This document shows positions 1 to 5,119 of a stretch of DNA of 5,119 nt, in pieces. The notes below the pieces were generated by a model. It did not search any database and was not told the origin of the DNA. It was given only the letters and a program-made list of their open reading frames with translations. This DNA is from CAZPCZ01 sp964585225. Its GTDB lineage: Bacteria; Patescibacteriota; Patescibacteriia; JACPHY01. Within the stretch, counting starts at the first letter, position 1; every line of letters starts with the position of its first letter. A program made the position numbers and the translations under genes. The stretch covers positions 1 through 5,119 of the forward strand of contig CAZPCZ010000079.1 of assembly GCA_964585225.1 (NCBI GenBank). Direction: 5' to 3'.

Positions 1-1293
1 CTCCTCGATCCAACGGTACGCGATGATGTTCGCGGACGCGCCGATCGGTGTGATGTTCCCACCGACGGATGCCCCGAGGAGGAGCCCGGCGTAGAGGAGG
101 AATGGCTGGATGCCGAGGTTTGCCGCGAGCCCCTGTGCAACTGGGAGCATCGCGAGGACGAATGGAACGTTATCAATGAACGCGGACAGCGCGACGGAGA
201 ACACGACGAGGAGCACGTACGTCCGGCCGATGCTCCCGCCGGTGAGGGTCTGGAACCATCCGGTGAACGCGGTGATCGCACCGGTCGCACTCAAGCTGCC
301 GACGACCACGAACACGCCGACGAGGAAGAGCGTGGTCTCCCAATCGAGCTGCCGGAGGAGCTCGTGACCGGGGCGTAGCCGCTCCCAAAAGGTGCGGAAG
401 CGTTGGGCGGCGCGACTAAACGATGCGTTCCTCACCCCCTCGCGCTCCCCGCGCACCTCCTCCAGCTCCCCCTCTGAAAGAGGGGGAGAGACCTCGCGGT
501 GGGAATTGTGTGGTTGTGCGGTGATGAAGTGCCAGAGCCAGCCGATGAGGGCGAACGCGAGCACCGTGAGGCCGGAGGCGTACGGGAAATCGTGGACAGT
601 GAATGAGATCACCGCGAGCGCAACGATGACACCAACGAGGAGCACGGAGGGGACGGATGAACGCGGTCGCTCCACGGGAATCGCTCTGACCGTTGAACGG
701 AACTTTCGAAAGAGAAACCAGAGCATCACGAACGAGAACAGTGCGCCGACCTGTACCGCGAAAAAAATCCCCGGACGCCCTCCGTACCAGAAGAAATCAT
801 TGAACGTGAGGTTCGCGAACGTCCCGAGGATCATGGATGGCGGGTCGCCGACGAGCGTTGCGGTGCCCTGGAGGTTCGACGAGAGCGCGATGCCGATGAG
901 GAAGGGTGCCGCACGGGTCTTGAGCTGCTGCGCGAGTGCGAGCGCGATGGGCGCCAAGATGAGGACGACGGCGACGTTCTCCAGGAACGCGGAGAGCGCG
1001 CTCGAGAGGACACACATCCCGAGCACGGCAGCACCGACCGTCTTCGTCCGAGAGGCGAGCTTTGCGGCGAGCACCGCGGGCATGCGCGATGCGAGGAAGA
1101 GATCCGCGATGACGAGCATCCCGAAGAAGATCCCCATGACGTTCCAGTCAATCGCACGGAGCGCCTCGAGCGGCGTGAGCACGCCGACGAGCAGAAGGAA
1201 CCCGGCCGCAAAGAGCACGACCATCGTGCGACGGTAGTACCCGTCGATGAGGAGAAGGTAGGTGACGACGAAAGTGGTGATGGCGAGGGGCAT
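1..1293 (-). CDS. ArsB/NhaD-superfamily ion permease, C-terminus cut by window edge
   Basis: Polytopic inner-membrane transporter of the ion transporter (ArsB/NhaD/SLC13-like) superfamily. 431 codons are visible without a stop, so the C-terminus, probably about 50 residues, lies beyond the left edge. The protein has two homologous halves, each with the family's paired motifs: SAFLENV (101-107) and GTATLVGDPPSMILG (143-157) in the first, SAFIDNVPF (370-378) and GGNITPIGASANIIA (411-425) in the second. The N-terminus has hydrophobic segments from about residues 4-16 and 24-38, then the family-like LEALRAIDWNVMGIFFGM. The halves are joined by a hydrophilic stretch (about 260-315) that includes sequence encoded by a palindromic repeat. 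The ATG start is preceded by AGGAG with only 2 bases of spacing. It lies on the same strand as secY, 84 bases downstream and beyond a terminator-like hairpin, so it is probably a separate or readthrough unit. The substrate (arsenite, Na+/H+, organic anion or other) cannot be told from the sequence. Confidence 0.87.
   Translation of the reverse strand, partial: MPLAITTFVVTYLLLIDGYYRRTMVVLFAAGFLLLVGVLTPLEALRAIDWNVMGIFFGMLVIADLFLASRMPAVLAAKLASRTKTVGAAVLGMCVLSSALSAFLENVAVVLILAPIALALAQQLKTRAAPFLIGIALSSNLQGTATLVGDPPSMILGTFANLTFNDFFWYGGRPGIFFAVQVGALFSFVMLWFLFRKFRSTVRAIPVERPRSSVPSVLLVGVIVALAVISFTVHDFPYASGLTVLAFALIGWLWHFITAQPHNSHREVSPPLSEGELEEVRGEREGVRNASFSRAAQRFRTFWERLRPGHELLRQLDWETTLFLVGVFVVVGSLSATGAITAFTGWFQTLTGGSIGRTYVLLVVFSVALSAFIDNVPFVLAMLPVAQGLAANLGIQPFLLYAGLLLGASVGGNITPIGASANIIAYRWIEE
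432..490. repeat. Palindromic repeat element embedded in the permease frame
   Basis: CTCCCCCTCT (466-475) and AGAGGGGGAG (479-488) form a perfect 10-bp inverted repeat around the loop GAA. The C-rich flank at 432-465 (CTCACCCCCT, CGCTCCCCGCGC, CTCCTCCAGCTCC) resembles the body of dispersed bacterial palindromic repeats that translate to peptides of the SPPLSEGELEEVRGEREGV kind. Here it is read in frame as permease residues about 269-287, inside the hydrophilic linker between the two transporter halves. The 10-bp palindrome is seen directly. Membership of a genome-wide repeat family, and the exact borders, are inferred from resemblance only, because no second copy is present in this window. 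Confidence 0.6.
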
Positions 1294-1295
1294 GT

Positions 1296-1300
1296 CTCCT
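1296..1300 (-). promoter_or_regulatory. Shine-Dalgarno of the permease
   Basis: The minus strand reads GATAGGAGAC directly before the ATG. AGGAG is the clearest Shine-Dalgarno-like sequence in the window, but its spacing to the ATG is only 2 bases, shorter than usual. It still supports this ATG because a later start would delete the first conserved membrane segment. Confidence 0.55.
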
Positions 1301-1321
1301 ATCGTATCGTGATGGCACACG

Positions 1322-1363
1322 AAAAGGTACCAGGTACCTTACCGAGGGTACCTGGTACCTTTT
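1322..1363 (-). terminator. Hairpin terminator after secY, possibly bidirectional
   Basis: Arms 1322-1338 and 1347-1363 are perfect 17-bp reverse complements (AAAAGGTACCAGGTACC and its complement) with an 8-base loop. Read on the minus strand, the stem starts about 15 bases after the secY stop and ends in a T4 run; on the plus strand it is followed by six T. It therefore looks like a rho-independent terminator that could work in both directions, ending the ribosomal/secY transcript. GGTACC occurs four times in the hairpin, so each arm is itself nearly self-complementary and alternative folds are possible. Confidence 0.75.
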
Positions 1364-1377
1364 TTCGGTATCCCGCT

Positions 1378-2652
1378 CTACAATCCTTCGTATTCCCGCA
1401 TCGTGAGCTGCGATTGAATCTGCTTGACCGTCTCGATGACGACCGAGACCACGATCAAGAGCGAGGTGCCGCCGAGGGCGAGCGTGGTGGATCCGGTGAA
1501 CTCTTGCGTGATGAACGGGAGGATCGCGATCGCTCCGAGCGCGAGCGCGCCGGCGGCGATGATGCGGTTCGTCACGTAGCGGAGGTAGTCCGCGGTCGCG
1601 CGACCGGGGCGGATGCCCGGGATGAACCCGCCCTGCTTCTGGAGATTCTCCGCGATCTGATCCGGCTGGAAGATCACCGCGGTGTAGAAGTACGTGAACG
1701 CGACGACGAACACGAAGTAGAGCGTCGCGTAGAAGAGCTGGTTCTGGAAGGCGCGGATCGTGAAGTCGGCGAGCCCCGCGATCCACGCGGTCTTCGCATG
1801 GACGAGGAACTGCGCGACCATCGGCGGAAAGAGGATGATCGAGATCGCGAAGATGATCGGGATGACGCCCGCCATGTTCACGCGGAGCGGGAGGTGCGTG
1901 TCGAGCCCGCCGACCATGCGCATGCCACGGACGCGGCGCGCGTAGCTCACCGGGATGTTCCGCTGCGCTTCCGTGAGTGCGACGACGCCGAGGATGGTCA
2001 CGACCGCGAGGAGCGCGAAGATGACGAGCTGCACGATCTGTGCGGGATCGAACGTGAGGATCGTTCGCTGGATGACGCCCGGCAAGCTCGAAATGATGCC
2101 TGCGAAGATGAGGAGCGAGATGCCGTTCCCGACGTGCTTCTCAGAAATGAGTTCACCGATCCACATGAGGAACATCGTCCCGGCCGTCACCGTAATGAGG
2201 AGCACAACCGTCCCCCCAATGGTGAGGTCCGGAAGGATGGCGCCGTTCGACTGCCGGATGAGCGAGATGAGGCCGAACCCCTGGAGCGCGGCGAGCGGGA
2301 CGGTGAGGAGTCGCGTGTACTGGTTGATCTTCTTCCTCCCGTACTCCCCCTCCTTCTGGAGCTCCTCGAGCCGCGGGATGACCATGGCGAGGAGCTGGAA
2401 GATGATGGAGGACGTGATGTACGGCGCGATACCCATCGCGACGACGGAGAAGTTCTCCATCGTCCCACCGGAGAACACGTTCAGGAGCCCGAGGATTTGG
2501 TTCCCCGCGAAGAACTTCTGGAGTTCGATGAGGTTCACGCCCGGCACCGGGATGTGCGCCGCAACGCGGAACACGACGAGGACGAACAACACGAACCCGA
2601 GCGCACGCCGGAGGTCCTTGAGCTTCCAGAGGGCAGTCAACTTTTCAAGCAC
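1378..2652 (-). CDS. secY: Preprotein translocase subunit SecY
   Basis: Central channel of the SecYEG translocon in the cytoplasmic membrane, used by SecA for secretion and by ribosomes for membrane-protein insertion. At 424 residues it is full length for bacterial SecY and has the expected ten hydrophobic segments. Landmarks: HIPVPGVN after TM1 (33-40); plug-region FSGGTMENFSV (60-70); SecY signature GIAPYITSSIIFQLL (74-88) followed by the EYGRKKINQYTR loop (103-114); second signature GELISEKHVGNGISLLIF (166-183); cytoplasmic EAQRNIPVSYARR (228-240) and LPLRVNMAGVIPIIFA (254-269); and the large C5 loop GGFIPGIRPG (341-350), which contacts SecA and ribosome. The start is GTG; no ATG precedes it in frame and the next Met is at residue 65, inside the plug. 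The expected Shine-Dalgarno position is pyrimidine-rich. It is the last gene of the ribosomal cluster here; adk does not follow. Confidence 0.98.
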   Translation of the reverse strand: MLEKLTALWKLKDLRRALGFVLFVLVVFRVAAHIPVPGVNLIELQKFFAGNQILGLLNVFSGGTMENFSVVAMGIAPYITSSIIFQLLAMVIPRLEELQKEGEYGRKKINQYTRLLTVPLAALQGFGLISLIRQSNGAILPDLTIGGTVVLLITVTAGTMFLMWIGELISEKHVGNGISLLIFAGIISSLPGVIQRTILTFDPAQIVQLVIFALLAVVTILGVVALTEAQRNIPVSYARRVRGMRMVGGLDTHLPLRVNMAGVIPIIFAISIILFPPMVAQFLVHAKTAWIAGLADFTIRAFQNQLFYATLYFVFVVAFTYFYTAVIFQPDQIAENLQKQGGFIPGIRPGRATADYLRYVTNRIIAAGALALGAIAILPFITQEFTGSTTLALGGTSLLIVVSVVIETVKQIQSQLTMREYEGL

Positions 2653-2656
2653 AGGG

Positions 2657-2688
2657 GTAGAGGAGTAGAGGAGTAGAGGAGTAGAGGG
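2657..2688. repeat. Four tandem 8-bp repeats in the rplO-secY gap
   Basis: Three exact copies of GTAGAGGA (2657-2664, 2665-2672, 2673-2680) are followed by GTAGAGGG (2681-2688). On the transcribed strand this is a CTCTACTC-type pyrimidine tract filling most of the 44-base gap and ending 4 bases before the secY GTG. It lies between AAAGGAA, which overlaps the rplO stop, and the secY start. Such perfect tandem arrays can change copy number by polymerase slippage. Confidence 0.9.
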
Positions 2689-2721
2689 ATATTCCTTTAC
2701 ACCTTTACGCCTTCTACTCCT
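2677..2721 (-). promoter_or_regulatory. Possible stem-loop across the rplO stop
   Basis: AGGAGTAGA (2677-2685), within the tandem array, is the exact reverse complement of TCTACTCCT (2713-2721) in the last codons of rplO. The 9-bp stem would enclose the rplO stop and the AAAGGAA sequence in a 27-base loop. Two other copies of GGAGTAGA in the array (2662-2669, 2670-2677) could pair instead. The complementarity is seen directly; a regulatory role for secY translation is inference only. Confidence 0.35.
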
Positions 2722-3158
2722 TCAACGCTGCCGCCGGCCGCTTCGATCTTCGCTTTCGCCGGTGCGGAGACCGCGAGGCCTTTGAGCGTGAGCGCCTTCG
2801 TGATCGTCCCACCACCGAGCACTTTCACACCATCCCGGATCTCGCGCACGAGCCCAGCCTCTGCGATTGCCCGTGGCGTTACTACCGCGCCGACCGTGAA
2901 CGCGCGGTCGAGGTCTCCAAGGTTCACGATGGCCGGCTTTGGCTGCAGGCTCCGAAACCCTCGGAGCTTCGGAGTGGCGAGGAGGATGCGCTTCATGCCG
3001 AGGCGCTTCAGGCCCTTCCGTCCGCCGGTACGCGCCTTCTGGCCCTTCGTGCCGCGGCCCGCAGTCTTCCCACGGCCAGAACCGTGCCCACGGCCAAGCC
3101 GACGGGATGATCGTCGGCTCCCCGGTGCGGGGCGGAGGTTGTGGAGACCGTAGGGCAT
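2697..3158 (-). CDS. rplO: 50S ribosomal protein L15
   Basis: Component of the large ribosomal subunit that binds 23S rRNA during late 50S assembly. It has 153 residues, the usual length. The basic glycine-rich N-terminal extension is clear (LGRGHGSGRGKTAGRGTKGQ, 21-40, then KARTGG), followed by the globular part; residues 111-143 fit the L15 family signature (VKVLGGGTIT ... LKGLAVSAPAKAKIEAAGG). The ATG is preceded only by a weak CAGG and by a repeat-rich 74-base gap. The C-terminus ends in a small repetition, VEGVEGVKV, encoded by near-repeats of GAAGGAGTA/GAAGGCGTA. The gene follows rpsE directly, with no rpmD between them, and precedes secY. Confidence 0.97.
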   Translation of the reverse strand: MPYGLHNLRPAPGSRRSSRRLGRGHGSGRGKTAGRGTKGQKARTGGRKGLKRLGMKRILLATPKLRGFRSLQPKPAIVNLGDLDRAFTVGAVVTPRAIAEAGLVREIRDGVKVLGGGTITKALTLKGLAVSAPAKAKIEAAGGSVEGVEGVKV

Positions 3159-3167
3159 ACGTGAAGA

Positions 3168-3241
3168 CCTGAGATCTGAGACCTGAGGCGTGAGTACCGC
3201 AATCGCGAAGCTTACGTCTCACGGCTCATGCCTCACGTCTG
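3168..3241. repeat. Facing heptamer repeat arrays in the rpsE-rplO gap
   Basis: The left array is four 7-bp units of the form NNTGAGN (CCTGAGA, TCTGAGA, CCTGAGG, CGTGAGT; 3168-3195). The right array is four units of the complementary CTC type (ACGTCTC, ACGGCTC, ATGCCTC, ACGTCTG; 3214-3241). The two arrays face each other: aligned as inverted repeats, about 19 of 28 positions are complementary, leaving a loop near 3196-3209. The right array runs into rpsE and contains its TGA stop. This occupies the place where rpmD (L30) lies in many bacteria. It could fold as an imperfect hairpin in the mRNA; function is unknown. Confidence 0.7.
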
Positions 3242-3736
3242 TCGCGCGCTGAGCGCGCTCAGCGCGCGCATGGTCGCCTTCGCGTTCGTCACGCGGTTCG
3301 AGGATCCGAGCATCTTTGCCGCGACGTTCGGGACGCCCGCGAGGCTCAGGATGAGTCGGACGACGCCGCCGGCGATAATCCCAGTCCCCTTCGGCGCTGG
3401 CTTCAGGAGCACCTTCGCCGCCTTGAACTTCATGATGATGTCGTAGGGGATCGTCTCGTGGACGATCGGCACCTCGAGGATCTCCTTCCTCGCTTTCGTC
3501 GTCGCCTTCGCAATCGCACTCGAAACGTCTGCGCCCTTCGCGAGGCCGATGCCGACGTGACCCTTCCCATCACCAATCGCAATGCACGCGCGAAATCGCA
3601 TGCGCTTCCCACCTGCGGTGACGCGAGTCACGCGGGAGAGATCGAGGACCTTCTGTTCGAACTCGTCACCACCCCCCTCGTGTTGTGGCCCATCCCGGCG
3701 TGAACCACGTCGTTGTCCGCGTTGACCTGGTGGCAT
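3233..3736 (-). CDS. rpsE: 30S ribosomal protein S5
   Basis: Small-subunit protein near the mRNA entry and decoding region, important for translational fidelity and the site of spectinomycin-resistance changes in other bacteria. It has 167 residues. A basic, disordered N-terminal tail (1-24) precedes the double-stranded RNA-binding-like S5 N domain, FEQKVLDLSRVTRVTAGGKR (26-45), then ACIAIGDGKGHVGIGLAKG (50-68) and VPIVHETIPYDI (89-100). The C-terminal domain carries AAKVLLKPAPKGTGIIAGG (106-124) and LAGVPNVAAKMLGSSN (132-147). The start is ATG, 9 bases after the rplR stop and without a convincing Shine-Dalgarno, so coupling to rplR translation is likely. The last residues, RALSALSAR, are encoded by a perfect palindrome and the TGA stop lies inside a repeat array. 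Confidence 0.98.
   Translation of the reverse strand: MPPGQRGQRRGSRRDGPQHEGGGDEFEQKVLDLSRVTRVTAGGKRMRFRACIAIGDGKGHVGIGLAKGADVSSAIAKATTKARKEILEVPIVHETIPYDIIMKFKAAKVLLKPAPKGTGIIAGGVVRLILSLAGVPNVAAKMLGSSNRVTNAKATMRALSALSARQT
3243..3268. repeat. Perfect 26-bp palindrome in the 3' end of rpsE
   Basis: CGCGCGCTGAGCG (3243-3255) is followed at once by its exact reverse complement CGCTCAGCGCGCG (3256-3268). It encodes the S5 C-terminal residues RALSALSAR (157-165), 8 bases before the TGA stop. In RNA it would make a very stable GC-rich hairpin at the end of rpsE. There is no T run, so it is not a standard terminator. Confidence 0.85.
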
Positions 3737-3745
3737 ACCGTACGT

Positions 3746-4138
3746 TTAAAACTCTAAACCGCCTTCCCTCGCTCCTTCCGCAACCGCCTGTACACGGCCA
3801 TGGTACGCGTAACCGCCGCGGTCGAACACGACCTTGGAGATCCCCTTCGCCCTCGCGCGCTCAGCAAGTAGTCGACCAACCTCCCGGGAAGCAGCAACCT
3901 TACGCTGTTCACTGCTCTGCTGCGCTGCTGCCGCCTTGCCCTGCTGCCGAGGCACCTCTCGGTCGGTTGCCGCGACGATCGTCCGTCCCACCGCATCATC
4001 AATGAGCTGCACCGTCGTGTGGCTGCTGCTCCGGAAGACGGACAGCCGAGGTCGTGCGGTGGTCCCCACGACTCGGGTGCGAACGCGACGATGCCGCCGC
4101 TGGCGTGACGTGATGATGGTGGTGAATCGCATAGGCAT
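3746..4138 (-). CDS. rplR: 50S ribosomal protein L18
   Basis: Binds 5S rRNA and, together with L5, anchors it to the central protuberance of the 50S subunit. It has 130 residues, slightly longer than the common 115-120. A basic N-terminal tail (SRQRRHRRVRTRV, 11-23) leads to RPRLSVFRSSSHTTVQLID (29-47), then GRTIVAATD (51-59), an Ala/Gln-rich stretch (62-78) that accounts for the extra length, and the strongly conserved C-terminus KGISKVVFDRGGYAYHGRV (98-116) and AREGGLEF (123-130). The start is ATG, 6 bases after the rplF stop; a second ATG two codons later is an equally possible start. No good Shine-Dalgarno is visible, suggesting translational coupling with rplF. Confidence 0.97.
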   Translation of the reverse strand: MPMRFTTIITSRQRRHRRVRTRVVGTTARPRLSVFRSSSHTTVQLIDDAVGRTIVAATDREVPRQQGKAAAAQQSSEQRKVAASREVGRLLAERARAKGISKVVFDRGGYAYHGRVQAVAEGAREGGLEF

Positions 4139-4144
4139 TGCTCG

Positions 4145-4696
4145 CTACGACGTCGCAGCGCCCTTGGCCGCCTTCCCTGGCTTCAACTTGAGTACCTCGC
4201 CAACGTAGCGCACACCCTTCCCATGGTACGCGTCCGGCTTTCGAATCGCCCGGATGCGCGCTGCGGTCTCTCCCACGAGCTGCTTGTCGATCCCGGAGAG
4301 CGTCACCGTATTCTTCTCGACCAATGCGGTCATACCGGTCGGAAGCGGGAACCGGATCGGGTGGGAGAACCCGAGGTGGAGCTCGAGCGCGCTCCCCTTC
4401 ACCTCGGCACGGTACCCGACGCCATGTACCTCGAGCGCTCGTGTGAACCCCTTCGTCACGCCAATGATGGCGTTCTCAATGAGCCGCTGCTCGAGCCCCC
4501 AGAGCGCGCGGTCGTTCTTCGCGGCTGGATCGGTGACGGACACGCGCAGTGTGGCACCGTCGAGCTCCACGCGCACCCGTGGGTGCACTGGCACAGCAAC
4601 CTCGCCCTTCGGACCGCGCACGGTCGCACACCGCTCGGCAATGGAGACGGTCACACCATTCGGGATCGTGATGGGTTGTTTACCGATGCGGGACAT
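4145..4696 (-). CDS. rplF: 50S ribosomal protein L6
   Basis: Large-subunit protein beside the GTPase-associated and sarcin-ricin region of 23S rRNA. It has 183 residues from the chosen ATG and two L6 domains: MSRIGKQPITIPNGVTV opens the first, with VRGPKGEVAVPV (about 28-39); LWGLEQRLIENAIIGVTKGF marks the junction; HGVGYRAEVKG starts the second; and the L6 signature PDAYHGKGVRYVGEVLKLK is near the C-terminus. The ATG at 4696 was preferred because it gives the canonical MSRIGKQPI start and lies 2 bases after the rpsH stop. A TTG at 4702, overlapping that stop, would add two residues. The close spacing implies coupled translation with rpsH. Confidence 0.97.
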   Translation of the reverse strand: MSRIGKQPITIPNGVTVSIAERCATVRGPKGEVAVPVHPRVRVELDGATLRVSVTDPAAKNDRALWGLEQRLIENAIIGVTKGFTRALEVHGVGYRAEVKGSALELHLGFSHPIRFPLPTGMTALVEKNTVTLSGIDKQLVGETAARIRAIRKPDAYHGKGVRYVGEVLKLKPGKAAKGAATS

Positions 4697-4698
4697 AC

Positions 4699-5118
4699 TC
4701 AATACACTTCGCAGATGACTTCACCGCCGACCTTCCGTGCGCGCGCTTCCTTATTTGTCAGCAGCCCTTGCGGCGTCGAGAGGATTGCGAGCCCGGTCCC
4801 GCGCTTCACCCGTGGAATCGCTCCATGCGTCACGTACACCCGTCGTCCCGGACGACTCACTCGACGGATACTCGTAATGGCCGGCGCCCCGGGACTCACA
4901 TACCGGAGCGTGAGGAGGAGCTCCTCACGCGATGACGGGCTCCCTGGTCGCCGCGCCGCAGCCGCACGCGTGTCCACGCGCGCGAGCCACCCCTCGCGCG
5001 CGAGGAGCTCCGCGATCGCTCGCTTGAGCTTCGATATCGGGAGCGCGACGGTCTCCTTTCCAACCGCCTGCGCGTTCCGAATTCTCGTGAGCATGTCTGC
5101 AATGGGATCGGTCATCAT
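4699..5118 (-). CDS. rpsH: 30S ribosomal protein S8
   Basis: Primary 16S rRNA-binding protein of the 30S central domain; in E. coli it is also the autogenous repressor of the spc operon. It has 139 residues and is complete or nearly so. The N-terminal domain starts MMTDPIADMLTRIRNAQ, followed by LPISKLKRAIAELLAREGWL (27-46). The C-terminal RNA-binding domain has ITSIRRVSRPGRRVYV, IPRVKRGTGLAILSTPQGLLT and KVGGEVICEVY. Compared with E. coli S8 the middle loop (RAAAARRPGSPSSREE, about 51-66) is several residues longer. Either of two adjacent ATGs (5118 or 5115) may be the start; only one base is visible upstream, so no Shine-Dalgarno can be judged. It ends in TGA 2 bases before rplF. Confidence 0.97.
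   Translation of the reverse strand: MMTDPIADMLTRIRNAQAVGKETVALPISKLKRAIAELLAREGWLARVDTRAAAARRPGSPSSREELLLTLRYVSPGAPAITSIRRVSRPGRRVYVTHGAIPRVKRGTGLAILSTPQGLLTNKEARARKVGGEVICEVY
4908..4930. repeat. Inverted repeat inside rpsH
   Basis: GCGTGAGGAG (4908-4917) and CTCCTCACGC (4921-4930) are perfect 10-bp complements separated by GAG. The site falls in codons about 63-70 of S8, just after the lengthened middle loop. It may be chance in a GC-rich gene, or a local mRNA hairpin. Confidence 0.5.
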
Positions 5119-5119
5119 A

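Noticed and set aside
392..1237. Plus-strand open frame of 281 codons
   Set aside because: It is antisense to the permease, whose frame has clear family motifs; the composition is Arg/Ser/Thr-rich and no family is recognisable.
1294..1330. Possible promoter for the permease (TACGAT as a -10 box)
   Set aside because: No acceptable -35 box lies at the right distance, and only 28 bases separate the hairpin from the start codon.
1148..1786. Minus-strand open frame bridging secY and the permease
   Set aside because: It is out of frame with both real genes, crosses the terminator hairpin, and is His/Arg-rich low-complexity sequence.
1955..2668. Plus-strand open frame of 237 codons
   Set aside because: A second antisense shadow of secY, without recognisable motifs or a start signal.
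1309..2676. Long plus-strand open frame of 455 codons
   Set aside because: It is antisense to secY over nearly its whole length, begins inside the terminator hairpin, is dominated by Asp, Glu and Arg, and has no ribosome-binding site. It reflects GC-rich codon use in secY.
3168..3241. Heptamer arrays as a CRISPR array or a remnant of rpmD
   Set aside because: Units are 7 bp without spacers, and no L30-like peptide can be read in any frame of the 74-base gap.

Overview
The window is a stretch of bacterial chromosome read entirely from the minus strand. Going right to left it holds the end of a spc-type ribosomal protein operon: rpsH (S8), rplF (L6), rplR (L18), rpsE (S5), rplO (L15) and secY. 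A strong hairpin terminator follows, and then a membrane permease of the ArsB/NhaD (ion transporter) superfamily whose C-terminus runs off the left edge. No tRNA, rRNA, CRISPR array, transposase or phage gene is visible, and no non-coding stretch exceeds about 85 bases.

Organism: the DNA is GC-rich by eye (not counted) and uses TAG, TAA and TGA as stops (TGA ends rpsE and rpsH), so recoded TGA lineages are excluded. rpmD (L30), which normally lies between rpsE and rplO, is absent; only a 74-base gap of short repeats is there. adk/map/infA do not directly follow secY. Loss of L30 is a known trait of the Candidate Phyla Radiation (Patescibacteria) but also of some other lineages, so a GC-rich CPR-like bacterium is a reasonable inference, not a proof.

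Layout: 4699-5118 rpsH; 4145-4696 rplF; 3746-4138 rplR; 3233-3736 rpsE; 3159-3232 repeat-filled gap; 2697-3158 rplO; 2653-2696 gap with four 8-bp tandem repeats; 1378-2652 secY (GTG start); 1294-1377 gap with a 17-bp perfect-stem hairpin; 1-1293 permease (partial). From rpsH to rpsE the genes are tightly packed (2-9 base gaps), so one polycistronic mRNA is expected. The ribosomal proteins build the 30S and 50S subunits, and SecY forms the membrane channel used by ribosomes and SecA for export.

No new enzymatic system is visible. What stands out is the density of small repeats and palindromes at gene junctions or inside reading frames: an inverted-repeat element translated in frame within the permease loop, a GGTACC-based terminator, an 8-bp tandem array between a possible Shine-Dalgarno and the secY start, facing heptamer arrays where L30 should be, and a perfect 26-bp palindrome in the last codons of rpsE.
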